Below are positions 27,849 to 36,998 of a stretch of 64,000 bases of DNA, one piece after another. Position numbers and translations under genes: made by a program. Each line of letters opens with the position of its first letter. Position 1 is the first letter of the stretch. Location of the stretch: assembly GCF_004114915.1 (NCBI RefSeq), contig NZ_CP022219.1, positions 2,138,501-2,202,500 on the forward strand, read 5' to 3'. Below the pieces are notes generated by a model that did no database searches, was not told the DNA's origin, and saw only the letters and a program-made list of their open reading frames with translations. Source of the stretch: Bradyrhizobium guangxiense (GTDB taxonomy: Bacteria; Pseudomonadota; Alphaproteobacteria; Rhizobiales; Xanthobacteraceae).

Positions 27849-28865
27849 TCATGCGATCTTCTTGTGAGCTTGTGACTGCGGCGTGGCACTTGCGGCTTGC
27901 ATGAGCGTACGCACGATCGCTCGGCGGGCCAGCTCGATCTTGAATCCATTATGAGATCGAGCAGTTGCCCCCTGCAGCAGCAGGTCAGCGGCGCGTCCGA
28001 AATGATCCGGTGTCGCCGCCTGGCCGCGCAATGCTGCTTCGGCCTCAGGGCTTCGCCAGGGCTTGTGAGCCACGCCCCCCAGTGCCAGGCGCGCTTCGCT
28101 GATCGCGTTGCCCTCCAGTTCGAGCGCGGCTGCGACCGAGACCAGGGCAAAGGCGTAGGACAGCCGATCGCGGAGCTTCAGATAGCTGTAGTTCCGTGCA
28201 AAGCCGTGCGGCGCCAGCTCGATTGCCGTAATGATCTCTCCTTTGCCCAGATTCGTGTCGAGATGCGGCGTATCGTCCGGAAGCCGGTGGAAGTCCGTCA
28301 GCGCGATGCTGCGCTGACCCGAGGGGCCTGCGACATGCACCCGCGCGCCGAGCGCGGCCAGCGCCACGCTCATGTCGGATGGATTGGTGGCGATGCAGGA
28401 CTTGCTGGCGCCGAGGATTGCGTGGTTGCGATTGAGGCCATCGATTGCCGAGCAGCTCGTGCCGGGGCTTCGCTTGTTGCAAGGCGTCGTGGTGTCATAG
28501 AAGTACGGGCAGCGCGTTCGCTGCATCAGATTGCCGCCGACCGAGGCCATGTTGCGCAGTTGCGCGGAGGCGCCGGCCAGGATCGCGCTGGCGAGGAGCG
28601 GATAGCGCTGCTTGATCAAGGGATGGTAGGCGAGGTCTGAATTCGGCACCAAGGCGCCGATGCGCAGACCGCCGTCGGCCGTCTCCTCGATATCGCGGAG
28701 CGGCAGGCGCGAGATGTCGATGAGCCGGGAGGGCCGTTCGACATTCTCCTTCATCAGATCGATCAGGTTGGTGCCGCCGGCAATCAGCTTTGCGCCTGGA
28801 TCGGCGGCAAGCAGGCGAATGGCGTCGGCAACGTCGCTTGCGCGGGAATAATGAAAGTTGTTCAT
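27849..28865 (-). CDS. paoB: FAD-binding subunit with extra Fe-S cysteines
   Basis: A 338-residue FAD subunit of the same enzyme. It has the FAD loops AGGTNLIDLM and SVGGNLMQRTRCPYFYD. Right after comes TTTPCNKRSPGTSCSA, a cysteine-rich insertion that in PaoB holds a [4Fe-4S] cluster, absent from classic xanthine dehydrogenases. The start at 28865 overlaps the iron-sulfur subunit stop (ATGA). It passes electrons between the [2Fe-2S] subunit and an acceptor. Confidence 0.88.
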   Translation of the reverse strand: MNNFHYSRASDVADAIRLLAADPGAKLIAGGTNLIDLMKENVERPSRLIDISRLPLRDIEETADGGLRIGALVPNSDLAYHPLIKQRYPLLASAILAGASAQLRNMASVGGNLMQRTRCPYFYDTTTPCNKRSPGTSCSAIDGLNRNHAILGASKSCIATNPSDMSVALAALGARVHVAGPSGQRSIALTDFHRLPDDTPHLDTNLGKGEIITAIELAPHGFARNYSYLKLRDRLSYAFALVSVAAALELEGNAISEARLALGGVAHKPWRSPEAEAALRGQAATPDHFGRAADLLLQGATARSHNGFKIELARRAIVRTLMQAASATPQSQAHKKIA

Positions 28866-29347
28866 GACCGGCTCATGGCTTGCTCGATCGCTGCCACGAT
28901 GCTGGGATATGCGCCGCAGCGGCAGAGGTTTCCGCTCATCAGCTCCCGGATCTCGTCGGCATCTCGCGCACGGCCCTCGGCCAACAGGCCCGCGGCAGAG
29001 CAGATCTGTCCCGGCGTGCAATAGCCGCACTGAAAGGCATCATGGTCGATGAAGGCTTGTTGCAGGGGATGCAACGTGCCGTCCCTGGCCAGGCCTTCGA
29101 TCGTCGTGATCTCAGCGCCATCCTTCATGACCGCGAGCGTCAGGCAGGAATTGACCCGTCTTCCATCAACCAGCACGGTGCAGGCGCCGCATTGGCCGTG
29201 ATCGCAGCCTTTTTTGGTGCCGGTCAACTCCAGGCGGTCTCGCAGCGCATCCAGAAGCGTGGTCCATGGCACGACCTCGAGGGTGCGCCTTTCGCCATTG
29301 ACGATGAGGTTGATCGGAATGCGTTCGGGGATCGCAATGTCGGCCAT
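28862..29347 (-). CDS. paoA: [2Fe-2S] subunit, aldehyde oxidase type
   Basis: A 161-residue iron-sulfur subunit with two [2Fe-2S] sites. The first is plant-ferredoxin-like (KKGCDHGQCGACTVLVDG plus a later SC), the second is helical (FQCGYCTPGQ and GNLCRCGAYP). Unlike E. coli PaoA it has no Tat signal: it starts MADIAIPERIPINLIVNG, so the complex should be cytoplasmic. GGGA lies 8 bases before the ATG. It is first of three overlapping genes in the order Fe-S, FAD, molybdenum. Confidence 0.92.
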   Translation of the reverse strand: MADIAIPERIPINLIVNGERRTLEVVPWTTLLDALRDRLELTGTKKGCDHGQCGACTVLVDGRRVNSCLTLAVMKDGAEITTIEGLARDGTLHPLQQAFIDHDAFQCGYCTPGQICSAAGLLAEGRARDADEIRELMSGNLCRCGAYPSIVAAIEQAMSRS

Positions 29348-29488
29348 CTTTGATTTCCCTGCGAAAAGGCCGAGCTGGGCAGAGATTGGGACGTGACGCG
29401 AGACTGCGTTGCCGCCGCTGGCCGATAGCGCCCAACGGATGACGGGTTGCTTGGTTCCTGATCGTTTCTTGCGGTCAGACAGACGAGG

Positions 29489-29968
29489 TCAGCGCTTCGC
29501 CTCGCCGAACACCACCGTCGGCACCGCGCGGTTGACGATCTCGCGCAGGGCAAAACTCGACTGCACGCGTGCGACGCGGGGCAGGCGGGACAGCTCGGTG
29601 CGGTGGATGCGCTCGAAATCCTGGATGTCGCGGGCGAGCACGATGAGGATGTAGTCGTCGGTGCCCGACATCAGGAAGCAGCGCACGACGGAGGGGCATT
29701 TCACCACCTCGGCTTCGAAGGCCTTGAGCGCCTCGTCGCTCTGGCTCTCCAGCGCGATGCGAACCAGCACGGTGGTGGTGAGGCCGAACTGGGCGAGGTC
29801 GAGCGCGGCCTGGTAGGCCTGGATGTAGCCGTCGTCTTCGAGCGCTTTCTGTCGCCGTGCCAGGGCGGTGCTGGACAAGCCGATCTTGTTGGCCAGCTCG
29901 GTATGACTGGCGCGCGCATTGGTCGTGAGTTCCGCCAGGATCGCGAGGTCTTTCCGGTCGAGGGCCAA
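29489..29968 (-). CDS. Lrp/AsnC-family regulator, likely of ald
   Basis: A regulator of about 159 residues with an N-terminal helix-turn-helix (LDRKDLAILAEL, then TELANKIGLSSTALARRQKAL) and a C-terminal ligand-binding RAM domain (LVRIALESQSDEALKAFE; SGTDDYILIVLARD). The frame is open to 30046, but a TTG at 29968 gives the usual Lrp length and has GGAAACGAAACC upstream, so a rare start is likely. It is divergent from alanine dehydrogenase across about 140 bases, the arrangement of aldR-ald in other bacteria, where the regulator activates ald in response to alanine. Confidence 0.8.
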   Translation of the reverse strand: MALDRKDLAILAELTTNARASHTELANKIGLSSTALARRQKALEDDGYIQAYQAALDLAQFGLTTTVLVRIALESQSDEALKAFEAEVVKCPSVVRCFLMSGTDDYILIVLARDIQDFERIHRTELSRLPRVARVQSSFALREIVNRAVPTVVFGEAKR

Positions 29969-30111
29969 GGTTTCGTTTCCAGCGTGAAAGGGCAGTTCGG
30001 CGCCGGAAACCGGCGCGGCCCGGGCGAAACTAGCGGATATTTGCACGAAACCAAACCGCCCCGGTCGCTACGATGAGAAGCGGAATCAATGCGTTGGCGA
30101 AGGAGCTCAAG

Positions 30112-31227
30112 ATGCGCGTCGGTGTTCCCAGGGAGATCAAGCTACAGGAATATCGCGTCGGGCTCACCCCGGGGGCCGTCCGTGAATATGTCGCGGCCGG
30201 GCATCAGGTGACCGTCGAGACCGGCGCCGGCGGCGGCATCGGCGCGTCCGACGAGGTATATCGGCGGGCGGGGGCGACCATTGCCGAGAACGCCCGCGAC
30301 ATCTTCGCCAAGTCCGACATGATCGTGAAGGTGAAGGAGCCGCAGAAAAGCGAATGGGCTCAGCTTCGCGAAGGCCAGATTCTATTTACTTATCTTCACC
30401 TTGCGCCGGATCCGGAGCAGGCCAAGGGCTTGCTTGCCTCGGGCTGCACCGCGATCGCCTATGAAACCGTCACGGACGCGAACGGTCACCTCCCGCTGCT
30501 CGCGCCGATGAGCGAAGTCGCCGGCCGCCTCGCCATCGAGGCCGCCGGCGCCGCGCTCAAACGGTCAGCCGGCGGGCGTGGCCTGCTGCTGGGCGGCGTG
30601 CCCGGCGTGCAGCCGGCCCGCGTCGTCGTGCTTGGCGGCGGCGTGGTCGGAACGCAGGCGGCCCGCATGGCCGCGGGCCTTGGTGCGGAAGTCACGGTGA
30701 TCGATCGCTCGCTTCCCCGTCTGCGCCAGCTGGACGATCTCTTTGCCGGACGGGTGCGCACCCGCTTCTCCACGATCGAGTCGGTCGAGGAGGAAGTGTT
30801 TGCCGCCGACGTCGTGATCGGCGCGGTGCTGGTGCCGGGCGCCAGCGCACCCAAGCTGGTCACGCGCGCCATGCTGACATCAATGCGGCCCGGCGCGGTA
30901 CTGGTCGACGTCGCGATCGACCAGGGCGGCTGCTTCGAGACCTCGCATCCGACTACGCATGCCGATCCGACCTACGAGGTGGACGGCGTCGTGCACTATT
31001 GCGTCGCCAACATGCCAGGCGCGGTGCCGGTGACGTCGAGCCAGGCACTGAACAACGCGACGCTGCCGTTCGGCCTGATGCTGGCGACCAAGGGCTTTGC
31101 CGCGGTGCTGGAAAATCCGCATCTGCGCAATGGGCTGAACGTCCATCGCGGCCGCATCACCAACAAGGCAGTGGCGGAGAGCCTCGGGCTGGAGTTCGCC
31201 CCGGTGGAGAGCGGGCTGGCGGCCTGA
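30112..31227 (+). CDS. ald: Alanine dehydrogenase
   Basis: A 371-residue NAD-dependent L-alanine dehydrogenase (alanine to pyruvate and ammonia). Catalytic residues fall at the expected positions: Lys75 in KVKEPQ and His96 in YLHLAPD. The nucleotide fold is VVVLGGGVVGTQAARMA and the conserved aspartate is in DVAIDQGGCFETS. The ATG at 30112 has AAGGAG about 6 bases upstream and gives the standard family length; the earlier ATG at 30073 does not. In bradyrhizobial symbionts alanine dehydrogenase is linked to nitrogen exchange. Confidence 0.95.
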   Translation: MRVGVPREIKLQEYRVGLTPGAVREYVAAGHQVTVETGAGGGIGASDEVYRRAGATIAENARDIFAKSDMIVKVKEPQKSEWAQLREGQILFTYLHLAPDPEQAKGLLASGCTAIAYETVTDANGHLPLLAPMSEVAGRLAIEAAGAALKRSAGGRGLLLGGVPGVQPARVVVLGGGVVGTQAARMAAGLGAEVTVIDRSLPRLRQLDDLFAGRVRTRFSTIESVEEEVFAADVVIGAVLVPGASAPKLVTRAMLTSMRPGAVLVDVAIDQGGCFETSHPTTHADPTYEVDGVVHYCVANMPGAVPVTSSQALNNATLPFGLMLATKGFAAVLENPHLRNGLNVHRGRITNKAVAESLGLEFAPVESGLAA

Positions 31228-31257
31228 CAAGGCCGTCATTGCGAAGCGGGGCGTTCT

Positions 31258-31392
31258 TCCTTCTCCCCTTGCGGGAGAAGGTGGCGCGAAGCGCCGGATG
31301 AGGAGTTCTATCCACTCGCGCTACTGTTGGTGAGGATAGAACCCCTCCCCCGTCTTCGCTTTGCGAAGCCACTCTCTCCCGCAAGGGGAGAG
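31258..31392. repeat. Dispersed hairpin element between ald and the monooxygenase gene
   Basis: Two related hairpins with opposite orientation lie in this gap: CTTCTCCCCTTGCGGGAGAAG near 31258-31282 and CTCTCCCGCAAGGGGAGAG near 31373-31392. Short blocks GAGGAGTTCTATCC and GGATAGAACCCCTCCCC around 31305-31350 are also partly complementary, so the whole unit can fold on itself. It resembles other intergenic repeats in this window and may act as a terminator between the convergent genes. Confidence 0.65.
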
Positions 31393-31432
31393 GGTGCACC
31401 GATGTCGTAGTGGCGATCAGCGCCTCAATCTC

Positions 31433-33343
31433 TTACCCCTTCGTCAGTCTGTATTGCCGCAGATCCGGGTCGTGCGTCATGCGCCAATAATCGACGAAGC
31501 GCCAGGGCATCGCCGAGAACACGCGGCCGCTGCGGTTGCGGTAGTAGGTGCTCATGCCCTTGTGGGTCCAGATCATCGCCTCGTGCTCGGCGTCGACCTT
31601 CCGGACGTAATCGTCGAGCACGTCCTGGCGGACGTCGATCGCGGTGACGCCTTTCTCGATCATGTCGACCAGGCACGCCGAGATGTAGCGGCTCTGGCAT
31701 TCGGACTGGAAGATGACGCTGCCGCCATGGGCCGGGCCAGAGTTCGGCCCGAGCATGCAGAAGAAGTTTGGGAAACCGGGCACGGTGAGGCCGAGAAACG
31801 CGGTCGGATTGTCGTTGGCCCAGGCCTCGCGCAAATCCTTACCGTCGCGGCCAGTAATGTTGAGACGGGCCGCCATTTCCGTCACCTTGAAGCCGGTCGC
31901 GACCACGATGATGTCGGCGGGACGGTGCTTGCCGTCTGCAGTGACGATGCCGGTTTCGTCGAAATGGTCGATCGTGTCGGTGACGAGCTCGACATTGTCC
32001 CGCCTCAAGGTCTTGAACCAGTTGTTGTCGAGCAGGATGCGCTTGCCGTAGGGCGGATAGGTCGGCACGCATTTCCCGATCAGGTCGGGTCGGCCCTGCA
32101 GCTCCGACAAGATGAAGTCCGTCAGCTCCTGGCGGTGCCGGTCGTTGCCTTTGTTCACCGCGCGCTCCGGATGCGGCCAGGCCGGATCCTTGCGCAGGAA
32201 CGGCAGCAGGCCGTCGCCGTAGCGCCAGAACATGTTGAAGCGGTACCACTGCACATAGAAGGGCAGGTGCGCCAGCAGCCAGCGCGCGCCCTCGTTGATC
32301 GGATCGGCGTAGCCCTTCACCGGCCGCGCCCATTGCGCGCTGCGTTGATGGACCGTGATCGAGGCGACGCGGCCGGCGATCGACGGCACCAGCTGCATCG
32401 AGGTCGCACCGGTGCCAATCACCGCGACATGCTTGCCGTCGACGTTGATATCGCCGGACCACAGCGCCGAATGCAGGAGCGTGCCCTTGAAGCTGTCCTC
32501 GCCCTTGAAGCGCGCGCGGGAGGGATCGTTGAGCTGACCGATGGCCGAGACCAGCGCGGTGGATTCAAAAGTCTCTTCGCCGTCCCTGGTCTTCAGCGTC
32601 GAAATCCAGCGCTTCTTGCCGTCGTCCCAGCGCGACGCCGTCAGCTCGGTGTTGACGCGCAGATGCTTGCGGATGCCGTATTCCTCCGCGACCTTCTGAA
32701 GATAGCTGAGCAATTCCTCACGCTGGCAGAAATAGCGCGTCCATGCATTGCCGGAGCCGAACGAGTAGGAATAGGAATGGTTCGGCGTATCGACGCCGCA
32801 GCCGGGATAGCGATTGATCCACCAGGTGCCGCCGAGCTCGGCGTTCTTCTCGACGATGGTGTAGGGGATGCCGAGATGGCCGAGCGCCACACCGAGCGCA
32901 ATGGCGCAGACGCCGGCGCCGACGATCAGCACGTGCTGCTCGGCGAGCTTCTGGTCGGAGGGGCGGCTAGTCCAGCGCGCCTCGCGCGGCACAAAGCCCA
33001 TCTCCTCGCGCATGAGTGGGGCATATTCCGGCGCGACGTTTTCGCCGAGGCAGGCACGCATCATCTTCAGCAGCAGCTCTTCGCCGGGATCGGTGATGAC
33101 GGGTTTCGGCGTACCGTTGGAGAATAGCTCGACCACCGCGGCGCGGATTTCGTCCTGGATATGGCGGGGCACGCCGGCCTCGGGATCGGGGATGAGGCGG
33201 ATGTCGCGCTTGGGCAAGTACGGCGGCGCCAGCCATTTCTCGTCGCCGGTCATGTGCACCAACACCATCAGCAGGCAGCGGATGTCGCCTTCTGCAATGG
33301 CCGAGGCAAGGTCAAGCGCCCTGGGCGGAGAGTCGATGTTCAT
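31433..33343 (-). CDS. Flavin-containing (Baeyer-Villiger type) monooxygenase
   Basis: A 636-residue flavoprotein monooxygenase. An N-terminal extension of about 130 residues precedes the FAD fold (LIVGAGVCAIALG, 139-151). The Baeyer-Villiger fingerprint is present as FKGTLLHSALWSGD, followed by the NADPH fold VAVIGTGATSMQLVP. Such enzymes insert oxygen into ketones to give esters or lactones. The start overlaps the tetR stop (ATGA). It is third in a ligase-tetR-monooxygenase operon, which suggests breakdown of a cyclic or long-chain ketone followed by CoA activation. Confidence 0.88.
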   Translation of the reverse strand: MNIDSPPRALDLASAIAEGDIRCLLMVLVHMTGDEKWLAPPYLPKRDIRLIPDPEAGVPRHIQDEIRAAVVELFSNGTPKPVITDPGEELLLKMMRACLGENVAPEYAPLMREEMGFVPREARWTSRPSDQKLAEQHVLIVGAGVCAIALGVALGHLGIPYTIVEKNAELGGTWWINRYPGCGVDTPNHSYSYSFGSGNAWTRYFCQREELLSYLQKVAEEYGIRKHLRVNTELTASRWDDGKKRWISTLKTRDGEETFESTALVSAIGQLNDPSRARFKGEDSFKGTLLHSALWSGDINVDGKHVAVIGTGATSMQLVPSIAGRVASITVHQRSAQWARPVKGYADPINEGARWLLAHLPFYVQWYRFNMFWRYGDGLLPFLRKDPAWPHPERAVNKGNDRHRQELTDFILSELQGRPDLIGKCVPTYPPYGKRILLDNNWFKTLRRDNVELVTDTIDHFDETGIVTADGKHRPADIIVVATGFKVTEMAARLNITGRDGKDLREAWANDNPTAFLGLTVPGFPNFFCMLGPNSGPAHGGSVIFQSECQSRYISACLVDMIEKGVTAIDVRQDVLDDYVRKVDAEHEAMIWTHKGMSTYYRNRSGRVFSAMPWRFVDYWRMTHDPDLRQYRLTKG

Positions 33344-33987
33344 GGCGTGTCCTGGTCTCCGGGCGGATTGAAGAGGCCGCGTGTCATCAGCTTGCGATAG
33401 GCGGAAATCACGTGGTCCGGCACCGCCGTGACGCCGCCGGCCGAGTAGGAGTAGCGACGGCTGAGATAGCCGCGCGCGCCCATCAGCATGTGGACGATCG
33501 CCTCGAACTCCTCGTCGCTGAAGTCCTCGATGGCGCCGGCGAGGCGCGCACGCCTGAGGATGCGGACATAGGCGACCGAGATGTTGTCGAGATGCTTCTG
33601 ATAGCCAATCGGCGCAAAGAACTCGGCCTCGTTGAGGATGCGCAGGAACTCGGGCACCTCGCGGATGAAGTCGAAGAAGGCGGAAAAGCGCTCGATCTCC
33701 TGCCGCGCCGCGTGCGCATTACCGGTGCGGGCGCGGATGAACTGGACCATGTCGAGGCCGATCTTCGGCAGCAGCTGGTCGAGCAGTTCCTGGCGGTTCT
33801 CGAAATGATTGTAGAAGGTGCCTTGCGCGACGCCAGCCTGTTCGGTGATACGGGCGACGGAGGCTTCGGCATAGCCGTGCTTGCCGACGACCTTGGTCGC
33901 GGCGTCGAAGATCTTCTGCTTGGTCCAGGCGTTGCGCTCGACGCGGTTGAGCTTTGTGATTTTCGCGGTGGCTGGCCCTTGCGTCAT
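33340..33987 (-). CDS. TetR-family regulator
   Basis: A 215-residue TetR protein with the N-terminal DNA-binding domain (KIFDAATKVVGKHGYAEASV, then ITEQAGVAQGTFYNHFENRQ at about 45-65) and a helical ligand-binding domain without a recognisable ligand signature. It overlaps both neighbours by four bases and so is made together with the acyl-CoA ligase and the monooxygenase; it probably controls this operon and perhaps the divergent importer. Confidence 0.88.
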   Translation of the reverse strand: MTQGPATAKITKLNRVERNAWTKQKIFDAATKVVGKHGYAEASVARITEQAGVAQGTFYNHFENRQELLDQLLPKIGLDMVQFIRARTGNAHAARQEIERFSAFFDFIREVPEFLRILNEAEFFAPIGYQKHLDNISVAYVRILRRARLAGAIEDFSDEEFEAIVHMLMGARGYLSRRYSYSAGGVTAVPDHVISAYRKLMTRGLFNPPGDQDTP

Positions 33988-35543
33988 GCCACGGTCTCCA
34001 GTTCAGCGCGCAGTACGCGCTTGAGGATCTTTCCTGATGGGTTGCGCGGGAGGCTGTCGCGGATGATTAGCTGTTTCGGCACCTTGAAGCTCGCCAGCCG
34101 GGCACGGCAGTGCTCGGTGAGGGCAGGGAGCTCCAGCGCGGCATCTTCCGCCAAGACCACGATGGCGACCGGCCGCTCGCCCCAGCGTGCGTCGCGCAGG
34201 CCGATCACCGCGACTTCGCGCACCTCGGACAATTCATAGATGACGCGCTCGACCTCGGAGGAGGCGATGTTCTCGCCGCCGGAGATGATCATGTCCTTCT
34301 TGCGGTCGGTGAGGTACAGGAAGCCTTCGTCGTCGAGATAGCCGACGTCGCCGCTGCGAAACCAATCGCCGAAGAAGGCGGACGCCGTCTTCTCTGGGTC
34401 ATTCCAATAGCCGCGTGTGATCTTGGGTCCGCGCAGGCAGATCTCGCCGTTGACGTGCGGCGGCAAGGTCTTGCCATCCTCGTCGCGGATCTCGATCTCG
34501 ACATGGGCGATGGCGCGCCCGGTCGAGCCGATCTTCTCGATCTCGCGGCCGGCCTCCATGAAAGTGTCGCCGCCCACCGTTTCGGTGAGGCCGTAAGCAT
34601 CGATGTAGCGCGCCTTGCGGAAGTATTCGGAGAAGGCGCGGATGCGCACCTCCGGTGTCTTTTCGCCGCCGCCGATCGCCCATTGCAGGCTGGAGACGTC
34701 ATAACGGTCACGTGCCGGGCAGGTGAGCATCGCGGTGGTCATCACAGGTGCGAACCAGGCGGCGTTGAGCTTGTCCTCGGCGATTGCAGCTAGCGCGGTC
34801 TCCGGCTCGAAGCTGCGCTCGATGCGGATGAAACCGCCATGCCAGAGCACGGCGATGCCGGGCAGGTCGAGCGCACCGACGTGATAGAGCGGACCGACGA
34901 CGAGAAGGCGCGTGCCGGCATTGAGGCCGAGCGCGATGGTCTGATCCGCCGACTTCCAGTAGAAATTATCGTAAGTGAGCGTCACGCCCTTGGGGCGGTC
35001 GGTCGTGCCCGAGGTGTACATCAGCCGCATCAGATCGGGGGGCGCGCGGCGATGCATCGGCGCGGGCGGGGCATCGGCTGCAAGATGCGTGGCGCTCTGC
35101 TGCGCGGCTTGGTCGAGCACCACAATCGTAGTGCCCGCGGCATTGGCAGCCAATTCCTCATCGACGATCAGAAGCCGCGCGCCGGCATTGCCGACGATGT
35201 AGCCGACCTCCTCGCGCGAGAGGCGGAAGTTGATCGGCAGAAACACCGCGCCAAGGTGGCTGGTGGCGAAGACGAGCTCCAGGAAGGCCGCGCTGTTCTT
35301 CATGAGCACGGCGAGGACGTCGCCGGCGCCGATGCCCTGCGCGGCGAGCCAGCCCGCCACCATTCGGACCCGTCCATCGAACGCCGCGTAGGAAATCTCC
35401 TCGCCGCGATATTTCAGCGCGGGCCGATCCGGCGAGCGCCGGGCATGAAAGGCGATGAAGCTCGAAAGATTGGTCATTTCGCGGATGTTGGGCCTGTTGC
35501 AGGCCTCGATTCCTGCCTCGATGAATTCTGACTCGTAATTCAT
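33984..35543 (-). CDS. AMP-forming acyl-CoA ligase
   Basis: A roughly 519-residue acyl-adenylate enzyme. The phosphate-binding loop LMYTSGTTDRPKG, the adenylate motif YGLTETVGGD, the core GDWFRSGDVGYLDDEGF and the C-terminal catalytic lysine in PRNPSGKILKRVLR are present. The start is unsure: ATG at 35543 is used, but MTNLSSFIAF at 35477 resembles the start of relatives; neither has a clear ribosome site. It forms acyl-CoA from a carboxylic acid, likely the product of the neighbouring monooxygenase route. Substrate unknown. Confidence 0.85.
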   Translation of the reverse strand: MNYESEFIEAGIEACNRPNIREMTNLSSFIAFHARRSPDRPALKYRGEEISYAAFDGRVRMVAGWLAAQGIGAGDVLAVLMKNSAAFLELVFATSHLGAVFLPINFRLSREEVGYIVGNAGARLLIVDEELAANAAGTTIVVLDQAAQQSATHLAADAPPAPMHRRAPPDLMRLMYTSGTTDRPKGVTLTYDNFYWKSADQTIALGLNAGTRLLVVGPLYHVGALDLPGIAVLWHGGFIRIERSFEPETALAAIAEDKLNAAWFAPVMTTAMLTCPARDRYDVSSLQWAIGGGEKTPEVRIRAFSEYFRKARYIDAYGLTETVGGDTFMEAGREIEKIGSTGRAIAHVEIEIRDEDGKTLPPHVNGEICLRGPKITRGYWNDPEKTASAFFGDWFRSGDVGYLDDEGFLYLTDRKKDMIISGGENIASSEVERVIYELSEVREVAVIGLRDARWGERPVAIVVLAEDAALELPALTEHCRARLASFKVPKQLIIRDSLPRNPSGKILKRVLRAELETVA

Positions 35544-35648
35544 CTTTGGCTTGACGTCACCCCCCACCCTCTGAAATCCTCGGAACACGGAGACGAGACG
35601 ATCTCCGGCAGGGATCAGGAAACGCCGACCCGAAAGAGGGAGGGGAAA

Positions 35649-36908
35649 ATGAAGCGAACCCGCACGCCGGGCATCAGCCGCCGTTCAACACTGGCGCTGA
35701 TGGGCGCCGGTGCGATGACGTTTGCCGCGCCGTGGGTGGCGCGTGCGAAAGCCAAGACCATCAAGATCGGCATGCCGACGATCCTGTCGGGCCGTGTGGC
35801 GCAGCTCGGCACGTCCTCGCGCAATGCGGTGATGCTCGAGGTGGAGAAGGTCAACGCTGCCGGCGGCCTTGCCGGACGCCAGATCGAGATGGTGATCCGC
35901 GACTCCAAAGGCCAGCCGCAGGAAGCCGCCCGCGTCGCGCGCGAGCTCGTCAACACCGACGGCTGCGAGTTGCTGCTCGACGGCGAGGCATCGTCCGGCT
36001 CGTTCGCGGTGCACGAGGTCGCGCGCGATCTCGGCGTGCTCTGCATCCACACCTGCTCGGAAGCGTCCTCGCTCACGGCCGATCCGAAGCAGCATATCCC
36101 CAATGCGTTCCGCTGCGTGCGCCAGGGCATTCACGATTCCATCGTCGGCGGCAGCTACGCCGCCTCGATCGCCAAGGCCAAGGGCCTGAAGAAGTGGGCG
36201 ACGTGCTCGCCCGACTACGCCTATGGCCGCGACACCACCGGTGAGTTCACGCTGTATCTGAAGCGCTTCGCGCCCGACGTCGAAATCATCAGCGAGTCCT
36301 GGCCAAAGCTGTTCCAGCCCGACTACACCGAGGTGGTGACGAAGATTTTGCAGGCCAAGCCGCAGGCGCTGTACTCGTGTCTCTGGGGCGGCGATCTCAC
36401 CTCCTATATCGACCAGGCCAACATCTACGCGATGTTCAGCCAGATGGAGGTGTTCGCGGTCAACATGGCCGACTACACCGCGCTCACGGTGGTGAAGAAC
36501 CTGCCCAAGGGCATTCACTCCGGCAACCGCTACATCAAGACCTTTCCGACCACGCCGGAGAACGCCGCCTGGGGCGATGCCTACAGGGCCAAGTACAACG
36601 AATATCCGACCAACTGGTCATGGCAGAATGCCACCGCTGTGATGTTCCTGGCCGAAGCTGCAAAGAAGGCGAACTCGGCGGACGGCAAGAAGATCGCCGA
36701 AGTCCTGAAGGGCCTCACGATCAAGTGCCCGTTCGGCGCCGACGGCACCGTGACCATGCGCGGCGACGACCACACGCTGGTCGGTTACGCCATCGGCTGG
36801 GGCACCACGATTCCGCAGGAGCCCTATGTGCCCGAGGTCAAGGCCGGCGACTGGAAGACCATCTTCGAGCTCGAGGCCGAGTGGAAGAAGAGCAAGGGTT
36901 ACACCTGA
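35649..36908 (+). CDS. Branched-chain-type ABC importer, binding protein
   Basis: A 419-residue periplasmic binding protein of the Leu/Ile/Val (Peripla_BP_6) family. The signal peptide has a twin arginine (SRRSTLALMGAGAMTFAAP), so export may use Tat. The mature part starts KTIKIGMPTILSGRVAQLG. The ribosome site (GGGAGGGG) is strong. It leads an operon with two permeases and two ATPases, and is divergent from a ligase-monooxygenase operon. Proteins of this family near CoA ligases often bind aromatic or alicyclic acids, amides or short peptides rather than leucine, so the ligand is open. Confidence 0.9.
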   Translation: MKRTRTPGISRRSTLALMGAGAMTFAAPWVARAKAKTIKIGMPTILSGRVAQLGTSSRNAVMLEVEKVNAAGGLAGRQIEMVIRDSKGQPQEAARVARELVNTDGCELLLDGEASSGSFAVHEVARDLGVLCIHTCSEASSLTADPKQHIPNAFRCVRQGIHDSIVGGSYAASIAKAKGLKKWATCSPDYAYGRDTTGEFTLYLKRFAPDVEIISESWPKLFQPDYTEVVTKILQAKPQALYSCLWGGDLTSYIDQANIYAMFSQMEVFAVNMADYTALTVVKNLPKGIHSGNRYIKTFPTTPENAAWGDAYRAKYNEYPTNWSWQNATAVMFLAEAAKKANSADGKKIAEVLKGLTIKCPFGADGTVTMRGDDHTLVGYAIGWGTTIPQEPYVPEVKAGDWKTIFELEAEWKKSKGYT

Positions 36909-36918
36909 TCCGACCCAT

Positions 36919-36955
36919 GGCGGAGACGAATGGCCGTCTCCGCCGTTTTCGTTTG
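36919..36955 (+). terminator. Hairpin after the binding-protein gene (partial terminator)
   Basis: GGCGGAGACG (36919-36928) and CGTCTCCGCC (36935-36944) form a perfect 10-base stem with loop AATGGC and a T-rich tail GTTTTCGTTT. It lies between the binding protein and the first permease and should end many transcripts, giving more binding protein than permease. It also argues against an ATG start at 36930 for the permease, as that codon is in the stem-loop. Confidence 0.75.
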
Positions 36956-36998
36956 CCTCTTCGCGCCGCGTCAGGCGCGCTGCAATGAAAGTGCTTCC

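Noticed and set aside
27842..28150. N-terminal extension of the molybdopterin subunit
   Set aside because: It only reads through the end of the FAD subunit gene in another frame; the start at 27841 has GAGGGG upstream.
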